A DNA stretch of 14,622 bases from Bog-756 sp035949055 (lineage in GTDB: Bacteria; Actinomycetota; Acidimicrobiia; Acidimicrobiales; RAAP-2): NCBI GenBank assembly GCA_035949055.1, contig DASZIO010000024.1:1-14622 (forward strand), in the 5' to 3' direction. Positions 7,937-14,545 of this stretch are shown here, piece by piece. Numbering within the stretch: position 1 is the first letter of the stretch; every line of letters begins with the position of its first letter. The position numbers were made by a program, and so were the translations under genes. A model generated the notes under the pieces. It had not been told where the DNA came from, did not search any database, and saw only the letters and a program-made list of their open reading frames with translations.

Positions 7937-8605
7937 TCAGATCTGGCCGGAAGCGGAATCGGCCGGTCGGCGCCGCCAGGTGTCGAGGCACCCGGGCGAA
8001 CAGAAGAGGGCCCAGGCGCCCTCGGCGTCTCGGAACCGCTCCTCGGCCGTGGCGTGCGACAGGGGAAGACCACAGATCGGATCGGCGAAAGTGTCCGTCC
8101 CGGTCGTCGTCATGCCGATCCTCGCCACCCGGACCGGCTTCTCCACGCCACGCAGCGCGATGTCCCGGTAGACGAGGGCGCTGCCCCAGCGGGGCAGGTC
8201 CTCCATCACCGACGGGTCGGCCAGCGCCTCGCCCCCCTCGGCCAGATCGCACATGCGCGCCGCCACATTGACGCAGTGCCCGATGTAGTCGTCCCCCTCC
8301 ATCAGGATCACGTCGCCCGAGGTGATCCCCGATCGTATCGAGATCTCCTCGACCGGCCCCGAGACCTCACACACGACATGGTGCAGCTCGATGACCGCTT
8401 CCAGCAACGGCTGGGTCTCGACGCAGACCAGCATGGCCCCGTCGCCCAACCATTTGGCGATGCGCACGCTCCGCCGCGCGCAGATATCGCGTAGGAGCGC
8501 ACGAAAGGTGGTGAGCACCTCGACGGCGCGCTCGTCGCCCTCGTGCTCGGTGAGCGCGGTGAAACCCTTGACGTCGACGAAGGCGAAGCTCCGATGCACC
8601 CGCAT
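7937..8605 (-). CDS. Class III adenylate/guanylate cyclase domain fused to a YHS-like metal-binding motif
   Basis: A 222-residue protein with no membrane segment. Residues 5-165 form a class III nucleotide cyclase catalytic domain, which makes cyclic AMP or cyclic GMP. Both metal aspartates are present (Asp11 in FVDVKGFT, Asp55 in KWLGDG), as are Lys51, the purine-contacting position, and transition-state Asn113 and Arg117 in VNVAAR. The second purine-selecting position, normally Asp or Thr just before VN, is His110 in YIGHCVN, so substrate is uncertain. Residues 173-214 follow a YHS-domain pattern: DPICGLPL (Cys178), then LFCSPGC (Cys202, Cys206) and W-RRRP, which in other proteins binds a metal. 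A metal- or redox-responsive cyclase is an inference. The ATG at 8605 is supported by the family N-terminus; no clear ribosome site precedes it. It converges on metH with a 60 bp gap and diverges from a methyltransferase. Confidence 0.88.
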   Translation of the reverse strand: MRVHRSFAFVDVKGFTALTEHEGDERAVEVLTTFRALLRDICARRSVRIAKWLGDGAMLVCVETQPLLEAVIELHHVVCEVSGPVEEISIRSGITSGDVILMEGDDYIGHCVNVAARMCDLAEGGEALADPSVMEDLPRWGSALVYRDIALRGVEKPVRVARIGMTTTGTDTFADPICGLPLSHATAEERFRDAEGAWALFCSPGCLDTWRRRPADSASGQI

Positions 8606-8645
8606 GCCAAAAATGGTGACACGTGATCTGGCCGGCGGCCCAATC

Positions 8646-8669
8646 GCCCGGGAGGTCGACCTCCCGGGC
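8646..8669. promoter_or_regulatory. Perfect 24 bp palindrome between divergent genes, probable operator
   Basis: The 12-base half-site GCCCGGGAGGTC is followed directly by its exact reverse complement, with GTCGAC at the centre and no spacer. The palindrome ends 37 bp before the methyltransferase ATG and 40 bp before the cyclase ATG, so it sits nearly in the middle of the divergent intergenic region. A spacer-free dyad in this position suits a homodimeric regulator better than a terminator. No regulator gene adjoins it, so the binding protein is unknown. Confidence 0.6.
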
Positions 8670-8694
8670 CGACTGTGGGCTCGCGTCTGTGCCG

Positions 8695-8700
8695 TAGTGT
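8695..8700 (+). promoter_or_regulatory. Candidate -10 box for a leaderless methyltransferase mRNA
   Basis: TAGTGT matches TANNNT and ends six bases before the ATG at 8707, which has no Shine-Dalgarno sequence. That arrangement is common for leaderless transcripts in Actinobacteria. The palindrome at 8646-8669 would lie just upstream and could control it. The -35 region is not convincing. Confidence 0.33.
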
Positions 8701-8706
8701 GCGGCC

Positions 8707-9399
8707 ATGGACCTCGCGTCGGCCTGGGAGGAGCACGCGGCCAGCTGGATCGGGTGGGCTCGGGCCCCCGGCCACGACGGGTTCTGGGACGGTACCTGGC
8801 CCGCGCTCCGCGACATCTTTCCTCGGCCCGGGGGACTGGTCCTCGATGTCGGGTGCGGGGAAGGAAGGCTGGGGCGGGAGCTCACACGACTTGGCCATGC
8901 GGTCCTGGGGATCGACCGGTCGAAGACCTTGGCCCGGGCCGCGGCCACCGGCGACGGCGCCCTGGTCGCCTGCGCCGACGCCGCCGCCCTCCCCCTGCCC
9001 GACCGATGCGTCGCCACCGTGGCTGCGTGCATGTGCCTGCAGGACGTGGACGACCTGCCCGGATCGGTCGGGGAGATCGCCAGGGTCCTCCGACCCGGGG
9101 GCAGCATCTGCATCGCGTTGGTCCATCCTCTGGCCAACTGTGACGCCGATCCGTCCACTCCGATCGGTGACGAGTACGTGGTGAGCCGGCCCTACCTGCT
9201 GTCCCGTCGGATGGAGGCCCGTGTCGAACGCGATGGACTGGCCATGACCTTCGTGAGCATGCACCGGCCGCTCTCGGCCTACGTGGCGGCGCTCACCGCG
9301 GCCGGGTTGGCGGTGACCGATCTCCGCGAGCACGGTGACGGGGTGGTGCCCTGGTTGCTCGTCATGCGGGCCGTCCTGGCCGGCGAGGCAGCCGGCTAG
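8707..9399 (+). CDS. Class I SAM-dependent methyltransferase, substrate unknown
   Basis: A 230-residue soluble methyltransferase with a Methyltransf_11-like core. The AdoMet-binding motif I is LDVGCGEGR at 46-54. Acidic Asp70 ends strand beta-2 (LGIDRS), ACADAAALPLP at about 88-98 follows motif II, and ARVLRPGGSICIALVHP holds the post-motif loop. Small-molecule methyltransferases with such a core act on quinones, lipids, sugars or secondary metabolites; nothing here narrows the substrate. The ATG at 8707 has no ribosome site but a possible -10 box six bases upstream. It is divergent from the cyclase-YHS gene across a perfect palindrome and converges on the SDR with a 16 bp gap. The gene appears intact, with normal codon use for the window. 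Confidence 0.9.
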   Translation: MDLASAWEEHAASWIGWARAPGHDGFWDGTWPALRDIFPRPGGLVLDVGCGEGRLGRELTRLGHAVLGIDRSKTLARAAATGDGALVACADAAALPLPDRCVATVAACMCLQDVDDLPGSVGEIARVLRPGGSICIALVHPLANCDADPSTPIGDEYVVSRPYLLSRRMEARVERDGLAMTFVSMHRPLSAYVAALTAAGLAVTDLREHGDGVVPWLLVMRAVLAGEAAG

Positions 9400-9415
9400 C
9401 ACCGGCCGTTTCTCC

Positions 9416-10141
9416 CTACAGCGCGAGGGTGGCTCCCCCATCGACCACCAGCGCCGCACCGTTGACGAAACTGGCTGGCTCGGAGCAGAGGACTGCGACC
9501 AGGCTGCCCAAGTCTTCGGGCCGTCCCATGGCCCCCGAGCCGCCCAGTTCACGCATTCGGTCCGTGGCGTGGGGACCGGGACAGATGAGGTTCAGGGTGA
9601 TGCCGCTCCCCTCTGCGGCCAGGTCCTGGGCGGCTGTCTTCGCCCACGCCCGAAGGGCGGTGCGGGCCGCATTGGAGAGCGCCAGGGTCGGGACCGGCTG
9701 GACCACCGAGTAGGAGGCGATGCAGCAGATCCGGCCCCATCCCCGCTCGCGCATGAGGGGCACCGCCTCCCGGGTGAGCCGTACGGCCGACAGAAAGTTG
9801 GCGTTCAGCGCGGCATCGAGCATGTCGTCGTCCACGTCCAGGGCGCGGCTCGCCGGGGGCCCGCCGGCGTTGGCCACCACGATGTCGACCGATCCGAAGG
9901 CGCGGGCCGTGGCCTCGACCAGCCGGGCCGGCGACCCGGGCTCGGTGATGTCGGCTACCTCGATCTCCACGCCCAGACCGGCGGCCCGCATGGCGGCGGC
10001 CGCCTCAACCAGGGCCGTTTCGCGGCGGGAGGAGAGCATCACCCGGACCCCCTCCCGCGCCAGGGCTTCGGCCGAGGCCCGTCCCAGGCCACGTGAGCCG
10101 GCCACCACCAGGGCCGACCTTCCCTCGATCCCGAGATCCAC
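9416..10141 (-). CDS. SDR-family oxidoreductase homologue lacking the catalytic Tyr-Lys pair
   Basis: A 241-residue Rossmann-fold protein of the short-chain dehydrogenase/reductase superfamily. The cofactor loop is AGSRGLG at 14-20, a divergent form of TGxxxGxG, followed by VANAGG at 89-94 and the C-terminal FVNGAALVVDGG. The usual catalytic YxxxK should lie at 153-157 but reads LALSN, so Tyr is Leu153 and Lys is Asn157; Ser143 is kept. This matches the subgroup described as BKR-like SDR-like, which deviates in both the cofactor motif and the catalytic tetrad, and whose reaction is unknown to me. It starts with GTG at 10141, eleven bp after the stop of the M24 peptidase gene, and is probably last in the operon. 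It may bind NAD(P) without classical SDR chemistry. Confidence 0.87.
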   Translation of the reverse strand: MDLGIEGRSALVVAGSRGLGRASAEALAREGVRVMLSSRRETALVEAAAAMRAAGLGVEIEVADITEPGSPARLVEATARAFGSVDIVVANAGGPPASRALDVDDDMLDAALNANFLSAVRLTREAVPLMRERGWGRICCIASYSVVQPVPTLALSNAARTALRAWAKTAAQDLAAEGSGITLNLICPGPHATDRMRELGGSGAMGRPEDLGSLVAVLCSEPASFVNGAALVVDGGATLAL

Positions 10142-10152
10142 GTTGCGACCGT

Positions 10153-11304
10153 CTAGCCGTCGACCACGACAAGCCCGTGATCGGCCGAGTTGAGCGGTTC
10201 GGGCGTGCCGTCGCTCGCGATGACCACGATGTCCTCGAGTCGCATCCCGAACTGGTCCGGCAGGTAGATCCCCGGCTCCACCGAGAAGGCGTGACCCGGT
10301 TTCAGCGGCTCCGGGTTGCCGGACACCAGATAGGGATCTTCGTGCTCCTCGATGCCGATGCCATGGCCGGTCCGGTGCACGAAGTACTTCCCGAGCCCGG
10401 CGGCCCCGATGATCGAGCGGGCCACCTGGTCGACCTCTTCGGCGGCGACCCCGGCCCGTGCCGAGCCCACCGCAGCCTGCTGGGCCCGGAGGAGGACCTC
10501 GTAGCAGTCGGCGATCCGGGATGACGGGGGCCCGGTCATCACGGTGCGGGTGATGTCCGAGCAGTACCCCACATCGCCGTCGAGCGCGTAGGAGCCACCG
10601 AAGTCGCAGACCACCGTCTCGTTCCGGCCGATGACCCGCCCTCCGGGATCGTGGTGTGGGCTGGCGGCGTTGGGACCGCTACCCACGATGGCGAAGTTGA
10701 CGTGTTGATGTCCCTCGGCGATCAGCAACGAGGAGATGTCGGCCGACACGTCAGCCTCAGTGCGCCCGACGAGACCGATCCCCCCGTCCTGCAGTGTTGC
10801 CGCCACCCGGTCAGCCGCGGCACCGGCCCGTCGCAGCGCGGACAGTTCGGAGAGGTCCTTGACGGCTCGAAGCGGGCCGGTCACCACCGACGCGTCGATC
10901 CACTGGGCCGAGGGCAGCCGGCGCTGCAACGCCAGCACGGTGGTGGCCCAGGCCCGGTCCGACACGGCGCAGCGGATGGCGGGGTCTCCCGACCGGGCCA
11001 GCAGTGAGCCCACCCGGTCGACCGGGTCTTCGGCGTCGGTCCAGGGCAGCAGGCTGAAGAGGTCCCCGGCCTCGGGCACCCGCGGAGCTTCGAGGGCCGG
11101 CACCACCAGCACGGGTTCGTCCCTCCGCCTGAGGACCAGCATGGTCAGGCGCTCGAGCGGCATGGCCCGGTAACCGGTCAGCCAGGGCAGGTCGGCTCCG
11201 TGGGAGAGCAGGAGCGCATCGACACCCACCACCTCCATGTGCTGCCGCACGAGCTCGATCCGATGGCGACGCGACGCCCGGGACCCCTCGGAGAGGGCGG
11301 TCAT
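10153..11304 (-). CDS. M24-family metallopeptidase (Xaa-Pro aminopeptidase/dipeptidase-like)
   Basis: A 383-residue pita-bread-fold peptidase. The N-terminal creatinase-like domain (about 10-150) has the typical VDALLLSHGADLPWLTGY. The catalytic domain (about 155-380) carries the full two-metal set: Asp234 in VVCDFGG, Asp250 in CSDITRT, His314 in HRTGHGIG, Glu343 in SVEPGIY and Glu357 in RLEDIVV. His218 in SPHHDP fits a substrate-binding histidine. Such enzymes usually cleave at an Xaa-Pro bond, but the family also includes creatinase-type members, so the substrate is not fixed. The ATG at 11304 lies seven bp after the stop of the LipB-LipA frame, and the SDR gene follows after eleven bp, which indicates translational coupling in one operon. 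Confidence 0.92.
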   Translation of the reverse strand: MTALSEGSRASRRHRIELVRQHMEVVGVDALLLSHGADLPWLTGYRAMPLERLTMLVLRRRDEPVLVVPALEAPRVPEAGDLFSLLPWTDAEDPVDRVGSLLARSGDPAIRCAVSDRAWATTVLALQRRLPSAQWIDASVVTGPLRAVKDLSELSALRRAGAAADRVAATLQDGGIGLVGRTEADVSADISSLLIAEGHQHVNFAIVGSGPNAASPHHDPGGRVIGRNETVVCDFGGSYALDGDVGYCSDITRTVMTGPPSSRIADCYEVLLRAQQAAVGSARAGVAAEEVDQVARSIIGAAGLGKYFVHRTGHGIGIEEHEDPYLVSGNPEPLKPGHAFSVEPGIYLPDQFGMRLEDIVVIASDGTPEPLNSADHGLVVVDG

Positions 11305-11311
11305 GGCCCGA

Positions 11312-13093
11312 TCATCGGGAGGCGAGGAGCGTCGGTTCCACCGGTCCCACCATCCCGTCCGACGGCCCGGACCCCGTTGATGCCTCGGCGGCCTCCCGGG
11401 CGTGGTAGCTCGACCGGGTCAGCGGTGACGACTGCACATGCGCGAATCCCATGGCCATACCCGCCTTCCCGATGGCCGCGAACTCCTCGGGCCTCCACCA
11501 CCGGGCCACCGGCAGGTGGTGGCTGCTCGGACGCAGGTACTGGCCGATGGTCACGATCTCGACCCCGACCCCGCGTAGGTCGGCCAAGGTGGCGAGCACT
11601 TCTTCCTGCCGCTCGCCCATCCCGAGGATGATCCCCGACTTGGTGGTGAGGCCGAACTCGGCGGCCCCGGCCAGCACACCGAGGCTGCGGGCATAACCGG
11701 CCGACGGTCTGACCGCCCGCTGGAGGCGCGCCACCGTTTCGATGTTGTGATTGAGGACGTCGGGCCGGGCGGAGAACACGGTTTCGAGCGACGCCGGGTC
11801 ACCCTTGCAATCCGAGATCAGCACCTCCACCCTGGTGCTCGGCGAACGGTGGCGAATGGCCGCAATGGTCGAGGCAAAGGCGCCCGCCCCCCCGTCCGGC
11901 AGGTCGTCGCGGGCCACACAGGTGACCACGGCGTGGCCGAGCCCCATCCGCTCCACCGCCTCGGCCACCCGCCCGGGCTCACTGGCATCGAGCGGAAGTG
12001 GGTGCCGGGTGTCGACCTGGCAGAAGCCGCAGGCCCGAGTGCAGCGCGAGCCGTTGATCATGAAGGTGGCCGTACCGTCTGACCAGCACTCGTAGATGTT
12101 CGGGCAGCCCGCCTCCTCGCACACGGTGACGAGATCGAGGTGGCGTAGGTCGTGGCGTAGATCGAGGAACCGGTCGCCCATGTGGGCGTTGACCCGGAGC
12201 CACTGGGGCTTCCGGGCCCGCACCGACAGACCGGCGTTCGGGTCGACCCCGGACCGCCGAAGACGCCGTTCGAGCGGACGCCCACTCCGACCGGTGAGCG
12301 CCACCGGCACCGGCCGGGCTCCGCCCTCACTCCGGTCACCCCGTTCACGCGGGTTTCCCCGAACTCCCCGGTCACGCCGGTCTCCCCGAAGGTGCTGTCC
12401 GCGCTCTGATCCGGCACCCACCGGGTCGGTGACCCGCTGGACGTCGTCCGCCGGGCCCCACTGCGCCGCGGCGGCGGCGATTGCCGCGTCGACTGCCGCG
12501 GTCATCGGCACGTCCCATCCCTCGTGGTCCATCGAGGTGACCGGCTTGTCCGTGATCCCACACGGGACAATGTGGCCGAACATGGCGAGGTCGGCAGAGA
12601 CGTTGAGGGCGAAGCCGTGGGTGGTGCGTCCCCTCGCGGTCCGCACCCCGATGGCCGCGATCTTTCTCGGCCCCGGAGAGTCCGGGCGGTCTGCTTCGTC
12701 CAGGCCGGCCCAGACACCGGGGTAGCCCTCCAGCCTGCCCACCGACGACGAAGGAGCGCCCAGTGCCACCAGGGTGTCGATGACCACCTGCTCGACCCGA
12801 CGCACGTGCTCCGCTCCCCGGTGCAGTCCGGGGCCCACGGTCACCAGGGGGTAGCCGACGAGTTGGCCGGGGCCGTGGTAGGTGACGTCGCCGCCGCGGT
12901 CCACGCGCACCAGATCGGCGCCGACCGACGCCGGGTCGGTGAGCACGTGACCCTGGTCGGCGTGGGCGCCGAGGGTGAAGACGTGGGGGTGTTCGAGCAA
13001 CAGGAGGTAGTCGTGGTGGCTCCGGCTGCTGAGGGCGCGCTGGAGAACCCAAGCCTCGCGGTAGGGAACCCGACCCAGCCAGCGGACCTTCAT
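11312..13093 (-). CDS. lipB-lipA: Octanoyltransferase-lipoyl synthase fusion (LipB-LipA in one frame)
   Basis: One uninterrupted 593-codon frame holds two enzymes of lipoate synthesis. Residues 1-212 are LipB, which moves octanoate from acyl carrier protein to a lysine of E2 or GcvH: RGGDVTYHGPGQLVGYP at 67-82, Lys144 and Cys178 form the catalytic set (Lys142/Cys176 in M. tuberculosis LipB). Residues 292-593 are LipA, a radical-SAM enzyme inserting two sulfurs: auxiliary-cluster Cys325, Cys330 and Cys336 (CEEAGCPNIYEC), radical-SAM cluster Cys351, Cys355 and Cys358 (CTRACGFC), and the C-terminal RSSY. Between them is an Arg/Gly-rich linker with a 9-residue repeat and poor GC3. An internal GTG at 12223 could start a separate LipA, but it has no ribosome site. 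The gene follows the E2 gene by 39 bp. The domains are certain; the fusion depends on the reading frame being correct. Confidence 0.88.
   Translation of the reverse strand: MKVRWLGRVPYREAWVLQRALSSRSHHDYLLLLEHPHVFTLGAHADQGHVLTDPASVGADLVRVDRGGDVTYHGPGQLVGYPLVTVGPGLHRGAEHVRRVEQVVIDTLVALGAPSSSVGRLEGYPGVWAGLDEADRPDSPGPRKIAAIGVRTARGRTTHGFALNVSADLAMFGHIVPCGITDKPVTSMDHEGWDVPMTAAVDAAIAAAAAQWGPADDVQRVTDPVGAGSERGQHLRGDRRDRGVRGNPRERGDRSEGGARPVPVALTGRSGRPLERRLRRSGVDPNAGLSVRARKPQWLRVNAHMGDRFLDLRHDLRHLDLVTVCEEAGCPNIYECWSDGTATFMINGSRCTRACGFCQVDTRHPLPLDASEPGRVAEAVERMGLGHAVVTCVARDDLPDGGAGAFASTIAAIRHRSPSTRVEVLISDCKGDPASLETVFSARPDVLNHNIETVARLQRAVRPSAGYARSLGVLAGAAEFGLTTKSGIILGMGERQEEVLATLADLRGVGVEIVTIGQYLRPSSHHLPVARWWRPEEFAAIGKAGMAMGFAHVQSSPLTRSSYHAREAAEASTGSGPSDGMVGPVEPTLLASR
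12339..12390. repeat. 27 bp-period tandem repeat in the LipB-LipA linker
   Basis: Two 25 bp blocks, 12339-12363 and 12366-12390, match at 22 of 25 positions and are joined by CT, giving a 27 bp period. The period is a multiple of three, so it adds nine residues per copy: RGDRRDRGV then RGNPRERGD (residues 236-253) in the fusion frame, or FGETGVTGE then FGETRVNGV in the shifted frame of the same strand. Partial similarity (TCCGGTCACC) continues to about 12331. Such repeats arise by slippage or unequal exchange. Confidence 0.75.
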
Positions 13094-13132
13094 CGGCGGC
13101 CCACCGGCCGATCGTCAGGCGGCATCGGTGTC

Positions 13133-14545
13133 CTAGAGCTCTCCGGCCCAGTCTCGATCGTTGAGGATCTGGGCCATCCGAGCCAGGAACCTGGCCACAT
13201 AGGCGCCGTCGACGGCCCGGTGGTCGAAGGTGAGGGCGGCGAGCCCGACCGAGTGGATGGTGATCGATTCGGTACCGTCGGGCAGCTGCACCACGACCGG
13301 CTTCCGGTTCACCCCGTCGGTGGACAAGATGGCGACCTGTGGCTGGTTGATGATCGCTCCGGTGATGAACGTGCCGAACGGCCCGGCGTTGGTGATCGAG
13401 AACGTGCCCCCACTGATGTCGTCGAGGCTGAGCCGTTTGCTCCGCGCCCGTTCGGCTACGTCACGGATGCGCCGGGCCATCCCGCGGAGATTGAGCTCCT
13501 CGGCGTTGTGCACGACCGGGACGATGAGCCCCTCGCCGTCGAGGTCGACGGCGATGCCCAGGTTGACCTCCCGATGCACGATCAGCGCGTCGTCACCGAC
13601 CGACGAATTGAGGTGGGGGAACTCCTCGAGCGTCTCGACGGCGGCCCGAGCGGCGAAGGGGAGGTAGGAGAGGGTGAAGCCCTCCTCGGCCCGGAAGCGG
13701 TCACCGAAGGCCCGCCGAACCTGCTCGACCCGCTCGTAGTCGATCTCCTTGACCATCAAGGTGTGGGCCGAAGTGGCCTTCGACCGGACCATGTGCTCGG
13801 CCGTGCGCCGCCTGATGTTGGTGAACGGGATCACCTCGTCGGCCTGGGTCGTGCCGTCCGGTCGGGTCGGCTCCGGGACGGGAGCCGCCACCCCATCGGC
13901 AGGCTGGGGCGCGGCCGCCTCGGCCGGTCGTCGCTCGCCGATGCTCGGGACGGGGGCCGGGGCGGCCGGCGGCCGGGCCGGGCCGGAGCCGACCAGGGCC
14001 TCGACGTCGGCCCGAGTGATTCGGCCGCCGAGCCCGGTGCCGTGCACCGATGCGGGGTCGATGTCGTGCTCGCTCAGCAGGCGGCGCACCACCGGCGAAA
14101 AGACGAGCCCCGCGGGGCCACCGTTCGACGGGGCGACCGATCCGACGTCGTGGGTCGGCCGAATGGCCGGCGCCTCTCGGGGCGGGGGCGCCGGCGCCCT
14201 CTCGACAGAGACCGGCGCGGCCGAGGGCCCCGGGCTGCGGGCGCCGTCGTCGGCCACCCCGGGTGCGAGCGGTTCCGCCGCGACCGCGGGCGCCGCGTCG
14301 CCGTTGGGCGACCCTTCGCCGATGACGGCCAGCTTGACCCCCACGTCGACCGTGTCGCCCTCCTCGACCAGGATCTCGGTGAGCACACCGTCGGCCGGGG
14401 AGGGCACCTCGGAGTCGACCTTGTCGGTGGACACCTCGAACAGCGGTTCGTCGCGGGTGACCGTGTCGCCGACCGCCTTGAACCACTTGGTGATGGTGCC
14501 CTCGGTCACCGTCTCGCCGAGCTGGGGCATGGTGACGTCAGCCAA
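13133..14545 (-). CDS. sucB: 2-oxo acid dehydrogenase E2 component (dihydrolipoamide acyltransferase, SucB-like)
   Basis: The core of a 2-oxo acid dehydrogenase complex: its lipoyl arm accepts the acyl group from E1 and passes it to CoA. It has 470 residues. There is one lipoyl domain (1-78) with lipoyl Lys42 in STDKVDSE, then an Ala/Pro-rich linker, a peripheral-subunit-binding domain (about 148-185, SPVVRRLLSEHDID), a second Ala/Pro linker, and the catalytic domain (about 235-470) with active-site His442 and Asp446 in DHRAVDG. MADVTMPQLGETVTEG resembles actinobacterial SucB, but pyruvate or branched-chain substrates are possible because no E1 gene is in view. The start is a TTG at 14545 overlapping the lpd stop codon. 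GGAAGGGGG lies seven bases upstream, whereas the internal ATG at 14530 is too far from it. The lipoylation genes follow directly. Confidence 0.93.
   Translation of the reverse strand: MADVTMPQLGETVTEGTITKWFKAVGDTVTRDEPLFEVSTDKVDSEVPSPADGVLTEILVEEGDTVDVGVKLAVIGEGSPNGDAAPAVAAEPLAPGVADDGARSPGPSAAPVSVERAPAPPPREAPAIRPTHDVGSVAPSNGGPAGLVFSPVVRRLLSEHDIDPASVHGTGLGGRITRADVEALVGSGPARPPAAPAPVPSIGERRPAEAAAPQPADGVAAPVPEPTRPDGTTQADEVIPFTNIRRRTAEHMVRSKATSAHTLMVKEIDYERVEQVRRAFGDRFRAEEGFTLSYLPFAARAAVETLEEFPHLNSSVGDDALIVHREVNLGIAVDLDGEGLIVPVVHNAEELNLRGMARRIRDVAERARSKRLSLDDISGGTFSITNAGPFGTFITGAIINQPQVAILSTDGVNRKPVVVQLPDGTESITIHSVGLAALTFDHRAVDGAYVARFLARMAQILNDRDWAGEL

Noticed and set aside
8590..8640. CACGTG-containing near-dyad upstream of the cyclase as a CRP-type site
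   Set aside because: The flanks do not form a TGTGA-N6-TCACA-like dyad, so the match is too weak to call.
9391..9406. Short hairpin GCCGG-CTAGCA-CCGGC at the end of the methyltransferase gene
   Set aside because: It has only a five-base stem, overlaps the stop codon and lacks a convincing T-run, so it is not supported as a terminator.
8308..9552. 414-codon minus-strand open frame across the cyclase-methyltransferase region
   Set aside because: It overlaps both real genes, reading antisense to the methyltransferase and out of frame with the cyclase, and spans the divergent intergenic palindrome.
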